Below are positions 8,391 to 15,610 of a stretch of DNA of 18,985 nt, piece by piece. The first letter of the stretch is position 1; each line of letters begins with the position of its first letter. Where the stretch lies: contig LSKJ01000487.1 in assembly GCA_001557035.1 (NCBI GenBank), positions 1 to 18,985 of the forward strand, written 5' to 3'. The stretch is from Rhodospirillaceae bacterium CCH5-H10. Lineage in GTDB: Bacteria > Pseudomonadota > Alphaproteobacteria > Reyranellales > Reyranellaceae. A model generated the notes under the pieces. It made no database searches and had not been told where the DNA came from. It saw only the letters and a list, made by a program, of their open reading frames with translations. The translations under genes were made by a program, and so were the position numbers.

Positions 8391-9794
8391 TCAGTTGATC
8401 GGGCCGATGATCTTGCCCGGGTTCATGATGTTGTCCGGGTCGATCGCCTTCTTGATCGAGCGCATCAGCGACACGGCCTCGCCGTGCTCCTCGTACAGGA
8501 ACTTGATCTTGCCGATGCCTATGCCGTGTTCGCCGGTGCAGGTGCCGCCCAGCGCCAAAGCGCGGGCAACCATGCGGTCGTTGAGGGCCTCGGCGCGCGG
8601 CAGGTAGGTCGGGTCGTCGGGGTCGACCATCATGGTGAGATGGAAGTTGCCGTCGCCGACATGGCCGACGATCGGGGCATAGAGACCGTTGGCCTGGATG
8701 TCCTTCTGCGTCTCGAGGATGCATTCGGCGAGCTTGCTGATCGGCACGCAGACATCGGTCGCCCACATGCCCCAGCCCGGCTTGTAGGCCTTGGCGGCCC
8801 AGGCCGCGTCGTGGCGGGCCTGCCACATCTTGCTGCGCTCCTCGGCCTGGCTGGTCCAGGCGAAGTCGCCGCCGCCATGCTCGGCGGCCAGCGCCTGCAC
8901 CATCTCGGCCTGCTCCTTCGTGCCGGCCTCGGTGCCGTGGAACTCCAGCAGCAGCAGGTTCTTCCGCGGCAGCGAGAGCTTGGAATACTGGTTCACCGTG
9001 TCGACGGTGTAGGTGTCCATCAGCTCGATGCGCGCCACCGGGATGCCCGATTGGATGGTCTGGATCACGGTGTTGACCGCGCCTTCCAGGCTGTCGAAGG
9101 CGCAGGTCGCGGCGACCATCGATTCCGGCGTGCCGTAGAGGCGCAGCGTGATCTCGGTGATGACGCCCAGCGTCCCCTCGGAGCCCACGAACAGCTTCAC
9201 CAGGTCATAGCCCGCGCTCGACTTCCGCGAGCGGCGGCCGAGCTGCATGATCCGTCCGTCCGGCGTCACGACCTGCAGCGACAGCACGTTCTCGCGCATC
9301 GTGCCGTAGCGCACCGCGTTGGTGCCGGAGGCGCGTGTGCTGGTCATGCCGCCGATCGAGGCGTCGGCGCCGGGGTCGATCGGGAAGAACAGACCGGTCG
9401 CGCGCAGGTATTCGTTGAGCTGCTTGCGGGTGACGCCGGGCTGCACCACCACGTCGAGGTCGGCCTCATTGACCTGCAGCACTTTGTTCATGCGGCTGAC
9501 GTCGAGCGAGATGCCGCCGTTGGGGGCGCTGATATGGCCCTCCAGCGAGGTGCCGGTGCCGAACGGGATGATCGGGGTCTTGTGGCGGGCGCAGAGCTGG
9601 ACGATCTGCTGCACTTCCTCCGTCGACTCGGCGAAGACTACGGCGTCGGGCAGGTGCGCTTCGTGATACGAAATGTCCTTGCCGTGCTGTTCGCGCACGG
9701 CGTGCGCGGTGCTGACCCGGTCGCCGAAAAGCGCCTTCAGCTCGGCGATCGTGGCATCGACGTTGAGGGGTCTCGCCTGGGCCGCTACAGCCAT
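8391..9794 (-). CDS. FAD-linked oxidase, D-lactate dehydrogenase (cytochrome) / GlcD type
   Basis: A 467-residue flavoprotein of the FAD_binding_4 plus FAD-oxidase C-terminal architecture, which oxidises 2-hydroxy acids such as D-lactate, glycolate or D-2-hydroxyglutarate. The PCMH-type FAD domain shows IIPFGTGTSLEGH (about 93-105), DPGADASIGGMTSTRASGTNA with the family's glycine-rich stretch, and KLFVGSEGTLGVIT. The C-terminal domain carries VGHVGDGNFH and GEHGIGIGK, which supply metal and substrate ligands. ATG at 9794 has AGGAGAA upstream and is preferred to the longer frame beginning at 9848. No signal peptide. It is divergent from the thiolase and convergent with EthD. Its last 67 bases recur at 6675-6741. 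The electron acceptor is unknown. Confidence 0.94.
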   Translation of the reverse strand: MAVAAQARPLNVDATIAELKALFGDRVSTAHAVREQHGKDISYHEAHLPDAVVFAESTEEVQQIVQLCARHKTPIIPFGTGTSLEGHISAPNGGISLDVSRMNKVLQVNEADLDVVVQPGVTRKQLNEYLRATGLFFPIDPGADASIGGMTSTRASGTNAVRYGTMRENVLSLQVVTPDGRIMQLGRRSRKSSAGYDLVKLFVGSEGTLGVITEITLRLYGTPESMVAATCAFDSLEGAVNTVIQTIQSGIPVARIELMDTYTVDTVNQYSKLSLPRKNLLLLEFHGTEAGTKEQAEMVQALAAEHGGGDFAWTSQAEERSKMWQARHDAAWAAKAYKPGWGMWATDVCVPISKLAECILETQKDIQANGLYAPIVGHVGDGNFHLTMMVDPDDPTYLPRAEALNDRMVARALALGGTCTGEHGIGIGKIKFLYEEHGEAVSLMRSIKKAIDPDNIMNPGKIIGPIN

Positions 9795-9865
9795 GTTCGT
9801 TCTCCTAGCGTAAGCCGTTTGGATACGCTCAAATGCGGCCAAAGCCAACCTGAGGAAACCGCCCC
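9795..9865. promoter_or_regulatory. divergent control region, oxidase / thiolase
   Basis: A 71-base gap between two divergent start codons. Both genes have good ribosome-binding sites (AGGAGAA for the oxidase, GAGGAAA for the thiolase). An inverted pair AGCGTA (9807-9812) and TACGCT (9824-9829) with an 11-base spacer could be an operator of a TetR/GntR-like dimer. The arms are short and could be chance. Confidence 0.35.
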
Positions 9866-11119
9866 ATGCGCGACGTCTACGTGATCGGCGCCTACACGAC
9901 CGTCTTCAAGAAGCACCCCGGCCTCTCCTTCGGGGATCTCGCCCGCGAGGCCTATCTCGGCACTCTGAAGGATGCCGGACTGGAGAAGGGCTCCGATATC
10001 GAGACCGGCTGGCTGGGCAATTGCGGCATGGGCTTCTGGGGCCAGAACTCGATTCGCGGCCAGGCGCTGTTCCAGCCGCTGGTCGAGGAGGGGCTGTTCC
10101 CCGCGCGGGTGCCGATGTTCAACGTCGAGAATGCCTGCGCCACCGCCTCCACGGCCTTCATGGGCGCATGGAAGGACGTGCTGGCCGGCACCCACGAACT
10201 TTCCTTCTGCCTGGGCGTCGAGAAGCTGTTCAGCCCGGAGGCGCCTGAGCGCACGGCCGGGCTGTTCAACCAGGGCTACATTACCAGCCAGCACGACCGG
10301 CTGGTCGAGGAGATGAACCGGGTCGGCAAGATGGTCGGCTCCGAGTTCAAGCCGGGCGACGATCGCACCATCTTCATGGACACCTATGCCATGCAGGCCA
10401 AGTGGCACATGTGGAAGTACGGCACGACACAGGCCCAGATCGCCGCCGGCGCGGCCAAGAACCACAATTACGGCGCGCTGAACGAGAAGGCGCAGTATCG
10501 CTTCCAGATGACGCCGCAGTCGGTGCTGGAGGACCGGCCCGTGTCCTTCCCGCTGACCCGCGCCATGTGCGCACCGATTGGCGACGGCGCGGCGGCGGCG
10601 CTGCTCTGCTCGGCGGAGTATCTCGCGAAGCAGCCCAAGGACGTGCAGGACCGCGCGGTCAAGATCGCGGGAGTCGGCTTTTCCGGCGGCATGTACCGCA
10701 ATCTCGACGAGCCGGGCCTGACGCGGGCGGCCGCCGACAAGGCCTACCGCATGGCCGGACTGGGGCCCGAGGACATCGACGTCGCCGAGGTCCACGACGC
10801 GACCAGCTTCTGCGAGATCTACCAGTGCGAGATGCTGCGCTTCTGCCCCGAGGGCGAAGGCGGCAAGTTCGTCGAGTCGGGCGCCACCGGCCCCGGCGGC
10901 AAGCTGCCGGTCAACACGTCGGGCGGCCTGGTCTCCAAGGGCCATCCGGTCGGCGCCACCGGCCTGTCGATGCTGGCCGAGCTCGCCACGCAGCTGCGCG
11001 GCGAGGCCGGCGCGCGGCAGGTGGAAGGGGCAAAGGTCGCGCTCGCCGAAAACGGCGGCGGCGTGATCGGCATGGAAGAGGCGGTGGCCTCGGTCGTGAT
11101 TCTCAAAAAGGACGCATGA
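9866..11119 (+). CDS. thiolase-family protein, SCP-x / acetyl-CoA acetyltransferase type
   Basis: A 417-residue thiolase-fold enzyme of the lipid-transfer/SCP-x branch, which cleaves 3-ketoacyl-CoA, often with branched or steroid-like chains. Active-site residues visible: Cys91 in NVENACATAST, His309 in EVHDATS, His358 in KGHPVGATG. The usual C-terminal CxG motif is absent and replaced by ENGGG, as in SCP-x-type members. GAGGAAA precedes ATG at 9866. It is followed by the SDR gene after a 152-base gap with strong palindromes, so both may share a transcript. Bacterial members are often paired with a DUF35 (zinc-ribbon/OB) partner; none is in the window. The substrate is not determined. Confidence 0.93.
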   Translation: MRDVYVIGAYTTVFKKHPGLSFGDLAREAYLGTLKDAGLEKGSDIETGWLGNCGMGFWGQNSIRGQALFQPLVEEGLFPARVPMFNVENACATASTAFMGAWKDVLAGTHELSFCLGVEKLFSPEAPERTAGLFNQGYITSQHDRLVEEMNRVGKMVGSEFKPGDDRTIFMDTYAMQAKWHMWKYGTTQAQIAAGAAKNHNYGALNEKAQYRFQMTPQSVLEDRPVSFPLTRAMCAPIGDGAAAALLCSAEYLAKQPKDVQDRAVKIAGVGFSGGMYRNLDEPGLTRAAADKAYRMAGLGPEDIDVAEVHDATSFCEIYQCEMLRFCPEGEGGKFVESGATGPGGKLPVNTSGGLVSKGHPVGATGLSMLAELATQLRGEAGARQVEGAKVALAENGGGVIGMEEAVASVVILKKDA

Positions 11120-11231
11120 CCCCATCCCCCGCGCAAGGCGCGGGGACTTCCCCATTTGAATGGGGAAGGAAGTCGTCCTCCCCATTCAAATGGGGAGGTG
11201 TCGCGGTCATACCGCGACGGAGGGGTCATGC
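11114..11231. repeat. compound nested palindrome between thiolase and SDR genes
   Basis: Outer arms GCATGACCCC (11114-11123) and GGGGTCATGC (11222-11231) are a perfect 10-bp inverted pair, and the left arm contains the thiolase stop codon. Inside are a CCCGCGC-AAG-GCGCGGG hairpin, two near-self-complementary blocks (TCCCCATTTGAATGGGGA and TCCCCATTCAAATGGGGA) that are also perfect inverses of each other, and TCGCGGT-CAT-ACCGCGA. The block is unlike the REP-like family in the window and looks like a mobile intergenic palindrome. In RNA it could alternate between several small hairpins and one long stem. Confidence 0.85.
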
Positions 11232-11271
11232 CTCGTGAGGTCGTTTTGAAGATTTTTTTGGAGAATGAGAA

Positions 11272-12168
11272 ATGACAATCCGCTTCGACAACCGCGTCGC
11301 CATCGTCACCGGCGCGGGCAACGGGCTTGGCCGTGCGCATGCGCTGCTGCTGGCCAGCCGCGGCGCCAAGGTGGTCGTGAACGATCCGGGTGGCGCCGTC
11401 GACGGCAAGGGCGGCGGTCATGCCGCCGCCGACAAGGTGGTCGACGAGATCAAGGCGGCCGGTGGCCAGGCCGTCGCCAACTACGATTCCGTCGCCGAAG
11501 CCGCGACGGCGGCCAACATCGTGAAGACGGCCGTCGATGCCTTCGGCACGGTCGACATCGTGGTGAACAACGCCGGCGTGCTGCGCGACAAGACCTTCCA
11601 CAACATGACGACCGAGGATTTCGAGTTCGTCGTGAAGGTCCACTTCCTCGGCACCGCCTACGTGACGCACGCCGCCTGGCCGATCATGCGTGCCAAGGCC
11701 TATGGCCGCATCGTCGTGACCTCGTCAAATTCGGGCATCTACGGCACGTTCGGCCAGTCGAACTACGGTGGCGCCAAGCTCGCCGTCGTGGGCTTCATGA
11801 ATGCGCTCAGGCTCGAAGGCCAGAAGTACAACATCATGATGAACGCGCTGGCGCCGATCGCCGCCACGCGCATGACCGAGAGCCTGATGACGCCCGAGGC
11901 GCTGGCCAAGCTCCGGCCCGAGTTCGTCTCGCCGATGGTCGCCTATCTGTGCAGCGAGCAGTGCCAGCGCACCGGCGACATCTGGAGCGCCGGCGCCGGG
12001 ACTTTCGCGCGCATCGAGTATCGCGAGGCCGAAGGGCTGCGAATCGACGGTCGCGCGCCGACCATTGAGGACGTGGCCGACAATATCGAGAAGATCGCCG
12101 ACGTCTCGGCCAGCCGCGTCTTCCGCACCTCCGGCGAGGAAGTCGCCGCCGTCGTGAGCGGCTCCTGA
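11272..12168 (+). CDS. SDR-family (3R)-hydroxyacyl-CoA dehydrogenase, MFE-2-like
   Basis: A 298-residue short-chain dehydrogenase. NAD-binding TGAGNGLG (13-20), NNAG (99-102), a serine-rich SSNS (151-154) and the catalytic YxxxK (Tyr165, Lys169) are all present. The insert after strand 2, NDPGGAVDGKGGG, followed by ADKVVDEI and AVANYDSV, is the hallmark of the dehydrogenase domain of peroxisomal multifunctional enzyme type 2, which oxidises (3R)-hydroxyacyl-CoA. The C-terminal extension (SAGAGTFARIEYRE) also fits that group. GGAG precedes ATG at 11272. With the upstream thiolase it could complete a beta-oxidation turn. Its stop TGA overlaps a CTG that may start the cyclase frame. Confidence 0.93.
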   Translation: MTIRFDNRVAIVTGAGNGLGRAHALLLASRGAKVVVNDPGGAVDGKGGGHAAADKVVDEIKAAGGQAVANYDSVAEAATAANIVKTAVDAFGTVDIVVNNAGVLRDKTFHNMTTEDFEFVVKVHFLGTAYVTHAAWPIMRAKAYGRIVVTSSNSGIYGTFGQSNYGGAKLAVVGFMNALRLEGQKYNIMMNALAPIAATRMTESLMTPEALAKLRPEFVSPMVAYLCSEQCQRTGDIWSAGAGTFARIEYREAEGLRIDGRAPTIEDVADNIEKIADVSASRVFRTSGEEVAAVVSGS

Positions 12169-12284
12169 GCCCCGAGGCACCCGTAACGGCCGCACCCACG
12201 ACCGACCGGCTGCTTCCCGTCGCGAAATGGCTGCAGCGGGAGGGCCGGCTCATCCGGCGGCCGGACGCCTTCATCGAGCAGCTG

Positions 12285-13367
12285 ATGAACCGCGTGCTCG
12301 AGGCCGGCGTGCCGGTCTGGCGCATGTATGTCGGCCTGCAGCTCGTCCATCCGCAGCTTCAGGCGATGGGCTATCTGTGGCGGCGGGGCGAGCGGGTGGA
12401 ATCGATCGCCCGCGCCTACGGCGTGCAGTTCACCTCCGCCTATATCGGCAGCCCGCTGCAGGAGGTCCGCGAGAGTGGGGCACCGGTGCGCTATCGACTC
12501 GACAGCCTGACCGAGCGGCATCACGAAGTGCTGCACGAGGTCAGGGGCGGCGGCGGCACCGACTACTATTCGCTGCCGATGCACATCCGCCGCGATGGGC
12601 CCATGCCGGTGGTGGCCTTCGCCACGGACGCCAAGGGCGGGTTCGGCGATGCCGACATCGATGACCTGACCCGGCTCGTCGACATGATGGGCGCCATCAC
12701 CGAGATGCATATCGAGGAGAGTGTCGCGCAGACCGTCGCCGAGACCTATCTCGGCCGCCAGGTCGGCCAGCGCATCCTGCACGGCATGATCCGGCGCGGC
12801 GACGGCGAGGAGATCCGCGCGGTCCTGTGGTTCTCCGACCTGCGCGATTTCACCGGCCTCAACGAGCGCCTGCCGCCCGACCAGGTGCTGGAGCTGCTGA
12901 ACAACTACTTCCAGCTCGTCGGCGATGCGCTGACCAAGCATGGCGGCGAGATCCTGAAATTCATCGGCGACGGCGTGATGGCCTACTTCCCGGCCGAGGA
13001 TGCGTTGTTCATGCCGATGGTGACGGCCGCCGCACTCGAAGCCGCCCGGCAGCTGATCGACGACGCCGAAGCCGCCAACGAGGCGCGCGCCACGGGCGGC
13101 GCCGAGCCGATCAGGTTCGGCATCGGGCTGCATGTCGGCACGGTGACTTTCGGCAACATCGGCACCGAGGACCGGCTCGATTTCACCGTCATCGGCTCCG
13201 CCGTCAATCGCGCGTCGCGCCTCGAAGGCCTCACCAAGGCCTTGGGCGTCCGCGTCTGCGCCTCCGCCGAATTCAAGGAAGACTGCCCGCGACCGATGAA
13301 GTCGCTCGGCAAACACCGCCTTCGCGGCGTCCGCGAACCGGTCGAGATTTTTACGCTCTCGGACTGA
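12285..13367 (+). CDS. class III adenylate cyclase with N-terminal GAF-like region
   Basis: A class III nucleotide cyclase making cAMP from ATP. Counting from ATG 12285 (360 residues): metal aspartates Asp185 (FSDLRDF) and Asp229 (FIGDG), adenine-selecting Lys225 and Thr301 (DFTVIG), and transition-state Asn308/Arg312 (NRASR), so the catalytic set looks complete. Residues 1-150 form an unassigned region; its end (GGFGDADIDDLTRLVDMM) resembles the last helix of a GAF domain. No membrane segment is seen. The start is uncertain: the frame is open upstream to 12069, and residues just before the ATG (LLPVAKWLQREGRLIRRP) look like real protein. Yet there is no ATG, GTG or TTG there, only CTG at 12165, which overlaps the SDR stop as CTGA and would give 400 residues. 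ATG 12285 has no clear ribosome-binding site. Confidence 0.9.
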   Translation: MNRVLEAGVPVWRMYVGLQLVHPQLQAMGYLWRRGERVESIARAYGVQFTSAYIGSPLQEVRESGAPVRYRLDSLTERHHEVLHEVRGGGGTDYYSLPMHIRRDGPMPVVAFATDAKGGFGDADIDDLTRLVDMMGAITEMHIEESVAQTVAETYLGRQVGQRILHGMIRRGDGEEIRAVLWFSDLRDFTGLNERLPPDQVLELLNNYFQLVGDALTKHGGEILKFIGDGVMAYFPAEDALFMPMVTAAALEAARQLIDDAEAANEARATGGAEPIRFGIGLHVGTVTFGNIGTEDRLDFTVIGSAVNRASRLEGLTKALGVRVCASAEFKEDCPRPMKSLGKHRLRGVREPVEIFTLSD

Positions 13368-13370
13368 TTA

Positions 13371-13466
13371 AAGGTCCTTCGCTGCGCTCAGGATGACAGC
13401 TTCTTTTGAGTTGGCGCACTGCGTCGATCCAACAACGTTGTCATCCTGAGCGCAGCGAAGGACCTT
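13371..13466. repeat. REP-like palindromic repeat, perfect 27-bp arms
   Basis: Arms 13371-13397 and 13440-13466 are exact inverse copies over 27 bases (core GGTCCTTCGCTGCGCTCAGG), separated by 42 bases. It is the same family as the elements at 3488 and 6580, and the best preserved. It fills the gap between the convergent cyclase and flavodoxin stop codons and may serve as a two-way terminator or mRNA 3' stabiliser. Confidence 0.85.
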
Positions 13467-13470
13467 TCCG

Positions 13471-13917
13471 TCAAATCTTCGTCTTCCAGCCTTCGATCCA
13501 GGTGAGAGCTTCCTCGTCGGGGAGGGGCTGTTCGGAGGCGTCGACCTCCAGGCGGTCGCCGACCTTTCGGGCACCGCAGCGTTCGAGTGCCTCGTCGACC
13601 TTCTTGCCGCCGCCGCAGAACGTGTCTTGGTAGGTCATGTCGCCCAGCGCGATGACGCCGTAGCGGTGGCCCGACAGGTCGGGCTTGTCGCGGTGCAGGG
13701 CCTCCACCAGCGGCAGGATGTTGGTCGGGATGTCCCCCGAGCCGTGGGTGGCGCAGACCACGAGGAGCACGTCGTGCGCCTGGAGGTCGGCGGCGGTCGC
13801 GGCCTTGTCGGTGACGTCGACCGCGTGCCCGGCTCCCGCCAGGACGGGTTGCAGCGCGTCGGCCACCATCTGGGCATTGCCCGACTCGGTGCCGACCAGG
13901 ATCAGGATCGTGGCCAT
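13471..13917 (-). CDS. flavodoxin, MioC-like
   Basis: A 148-residue flavodoxin-fold electron carrier binding FMN. The phosphate loop is GTESGNA (9-15). The second flavin loop is ATHGSGDIP (56-64), and the third is LGDMTYQDTFCGGG (91-104), whose DTFC element is typical of MioC-type and sulfite-reductase-like flavodoxins. ATG at 13917 starts directly at the first beta strand; the longer frame to 13983 adds non-homologous residues. No good ribosome-binding site precedes it. It is divergent from the isomerase pair and convergent with the cyclase. The partner reductase or acceptor is not in the window. Confidence 0.9.
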   Translation of the reverse strand: MATILILVGTESGNAQMVADALQPVLAGAGHAVDVTDKAATAADLQAHDVLLVVCATHGSGDIPTNILPLVEALHRDKPDLSGHRYGVIALGDMTYQDTFCGGGKKVDEALERCGARKVGDRLEVDASEQPLPDEEALTWIEGWKTKI

Positions 13918-13997
13918 GGGTCTGGGATACGGTAGGGCGTGCCGCGATGCGACGCGACCGGATGGCGCGGCAAATTCCGCCATGCCAGTCTCTCCGC
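13918..13997. promoter_or_regulatory. divergent intergenic region, flavodoxin / isomerase pair
   Basis: An 80-base gap between divergent starts. Neither start codon has a convincing Shine-Dalgarno, and I see no clear promoter boxes or palindrome. It is listed because both units must begin transcription here. Confidence 0.3.
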
Positions 13998-14795
13998 ATG
14001 GAAGAAACGCCCGTTCTGGCCGCCCTCGAGGGCGGCATCCTGACCCTGACGCTCAACCGCCCGCAGCGGCTGAACGCGATGAGCCATGCGCTGATCGACT
14101 CCATGAACGCCGAGCTGAAACGCGCCCGCGAGGACGATTCTGTGCGTTGCGTGCTGCTGACCGGCACCGGCCGCGGCTTCTGCGCCGGCGCCGATCTGGC
14201 CGGCGGTGGACCGGGCGATGCCTCGTCCCAGGGCCCGCGCGACGTCGGCGCCGCGATGGACCGGATCTTCAATCCCATGATCCGCGCCATGCGCGATCTC
14301 CCCAAGCCGATCGTCGCCGCGGTGAACGGCGTGGCGGCGGGCGGCGGCGCCAACCTGGCGCTGGCCTGCGATATCGTGATCGCCGCCCGCTCGGCCCGCT
14401 TCGATCAGGCCTTCGTGCGCATCTCGCTGATCCCCGATCTCGGCGGCACCTGGTTCCTGCCGCACACGGTGGGTGACGCCCGCGCCCGTGCGCTGGCGAT
14501 GCTGGGCACCTCGGTGCCGGCCGAGGAGGCCGCGCGCATGGGCATGGTCTGGCAGGTGGTCGACGATGCCGCTTTGATGGACGAGGCCGGCAAGATCGCC
14601 GCCCGGCTCGCCAGCGGACCGACCCGCTCCTATGCCGCGATCAAGGGCGCCATCAACGCCGCGGCCACCAACACGCTCGACCAGCAGCTCGACCTCGAAC
14701 GCGACCGCCAGCGCGAACTGGGCAAGAGCGAGGATTTCAAGGAAGGCGTCGCGGCTTTCCTTGCCAAGCGTGCCCCGAATTTCACCGGACGTTGA
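13998..14795 (+). CDS. enoyl-CoA hydratase/isomerase family, PaaG-like isomerase (first of tandem pair)
   Basis: A 265-residue crotonase-fold protein. Oxyanion-hole motifs FCAGADL (61-67) and AAGGGANLAL (113-122) are present. Both hydratase glutamates are missing: the GGGCEL-type Glu is Asn119 and the QPE-type Glu is Phe139. Instead it has Asp147 in LIPDLGGTWFLP, the position of the catalytic aspartate in PaaG and 4-chlorobenzoyl-CoA dehalogenase relatives. Isomerase-type chemistry is more likely than hydration. ATG at 13998 is chosen because the frame before it does not look like family sequence. It ends as the next gene begins (stop TGA 14793-14795; next ATG 14807). The C-terminal LGKSEDFKEGVAAFLAKR is shared with the next gene. 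Confidence 0.9.
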   Translation: MEETPVLAALEGGILTLTLNRPQRLNAMSHALIDSMNAELKRAREDDSVRCVLLTGTGRGFCAGADLAGGGPGDASSQGPRDVGAAMDRIFNPMIRAMRDLPKPIVAAVNGVAAGGGANLALACDIVIAARSARFDQAFVRISLIPDLGGTWFLPHTVGDARARALAMLGTSVPAEEAARMGMVWQVVDDAALMDEAGKIAARLASGPTRSYAAIKGAINAAATNTLDQQLDLERDRQRELGKSEDFKEGVAAFLAKRAPNFTGR

Positions 14796-14806
14796 TTGAG
14801 AGACAA

Positions 14807-15589
14807 ATGACCTACGAGAAGATCCAGATCGCCAAGCAAGACGGCCTCGCCACGCTGACGCTGAATGCGCCGGACCGGCTGAATGCCGTGTCGCGCAAGA
14901 TGATCGCCGAGCTGAAGTCGTGCTGGGAAGACCTCGCGGCCGACACATCGGTGCGCGCCGTGCTTCTGACCGGCGCGGGCCGCGGCTTCTGCGCCGGCGC
15001 CGATCTCGCCGATCCCGACCGCGGCAACACGTCGGACTCGGGCGAGGCGCTCGACAAGTTCTTCAATCCGGTGATCCGCCTGATGCGCAGCGTGCCCAAG
15101 CCGATCGTGGCGGCGGTGAACGGCCCGGCGGCCGGCGTCGGCATGAGCTTCGCGCTCGCCTCCGACATCGCCGTCGCGGGCAAGTCCGCCTCGTTCCTGC
15201 AGGCCTTTGCACGCATCGGCCTGCTGCCCGACGGCGGCAGCACCTGGTTCCTGCCGCGCCTGGTGGGCGAGCAGCGCGCGCGGGCGCTGGCGATGCTGGC
15301 GCCGCAGATCAGCGCGCAGCAGGCCAAGGACTGGGGCCTGATCTGGGACGTGGTCGAGGATGCCGATCTCATGAAGACGGCCGGCGATCTCGCGCGGCGC
15401 CTTGCGGACGGGCCGACGATGTCGCTCGCGCGCATCAAGGAGGCGATGAACCGCGCCAGCGGCAACACGCTTTCCGAACAGCTCGACGTCGAGCGCGACT
15501 TCCAGCGTGAGCTGGGCAAGAGCGAGGACTTCAAGGAAGGCGTCGCTGCCTTCCTCGCCAAGCGCAAGCCCGCCTTCAAGGGCAAATAA
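14807..15589 (+). CDS. enoyl-CoA hydratase/isomerase family, PaaG-like isomerase (second of tandem pair)
   Basis: A 260-residue crotonase-fold paralogue of the previous gene, with the same FCAGADLAD start of the oxyanion loop and the same C-terminal SEDFKEGVAAFLAKR. The hydratase glutamates are replaced (Ser114 and Phe134), while Asp142 in LLPDGGSTWFLPRLVG keeps the PaaG-type aspartate. ATG at 14807 has GAGAG upstream; TTG at 14792, overlapping the previous stop, is an alternative. It is in one operon with the first copy and the SMP-30-like gene 21 bases downstream. Likely an isomerase of an unsaturated or epoxidised acyl-CoA; the substrate is unknown. The two copies might form a mixed oligomer or act on different isomers. 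Confidence 0.9.
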   Translation: MTYEKIQIAKQDGLATLTLNAPDRLNAVSRKMIAELKSCWEDLAADTSVRAVLLTGAGRGFCAGADLADPDRGNTSDSGEALDKFFNPVIRLMRSVPKPIVAAVNGPAAGVGMSFALASDIAVAGKSASFLQAFARIGLLPDGGSTWFLPRLVGEQRARALAMLAPQISAQQAKDWGLIWDVVEDADLMKTAGDLARRLADGPTMSLARIKEAMNRASGNTLSEQLDVERDFQRELGKSEDFKEGVAAFLAKRKPAFKGK

Positions 15590-15610
15590 CAAACAACGGG
15601 AGAGACGACC

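Noticed and set aside
8013..9884. 623-codon plus-strand open frame
   Set aside because: Antisense to the FAD-linked oxidase, with composition typical of a shadow frame.
12227..12664. 145-codon plus-strand frame as an alternative to the cyclase N-terminus
   Set aside because: Pro/Ala/Arg-rich shadow; the overlapping cyclase frame gives coherent protein on both sides.
3488..13466. CRISPR array or insertion sequence suggested by the repeated arms
   Set aside because: Only three dispersed inverted-repeat elements, no regular spacing and no transposase or cas gene.
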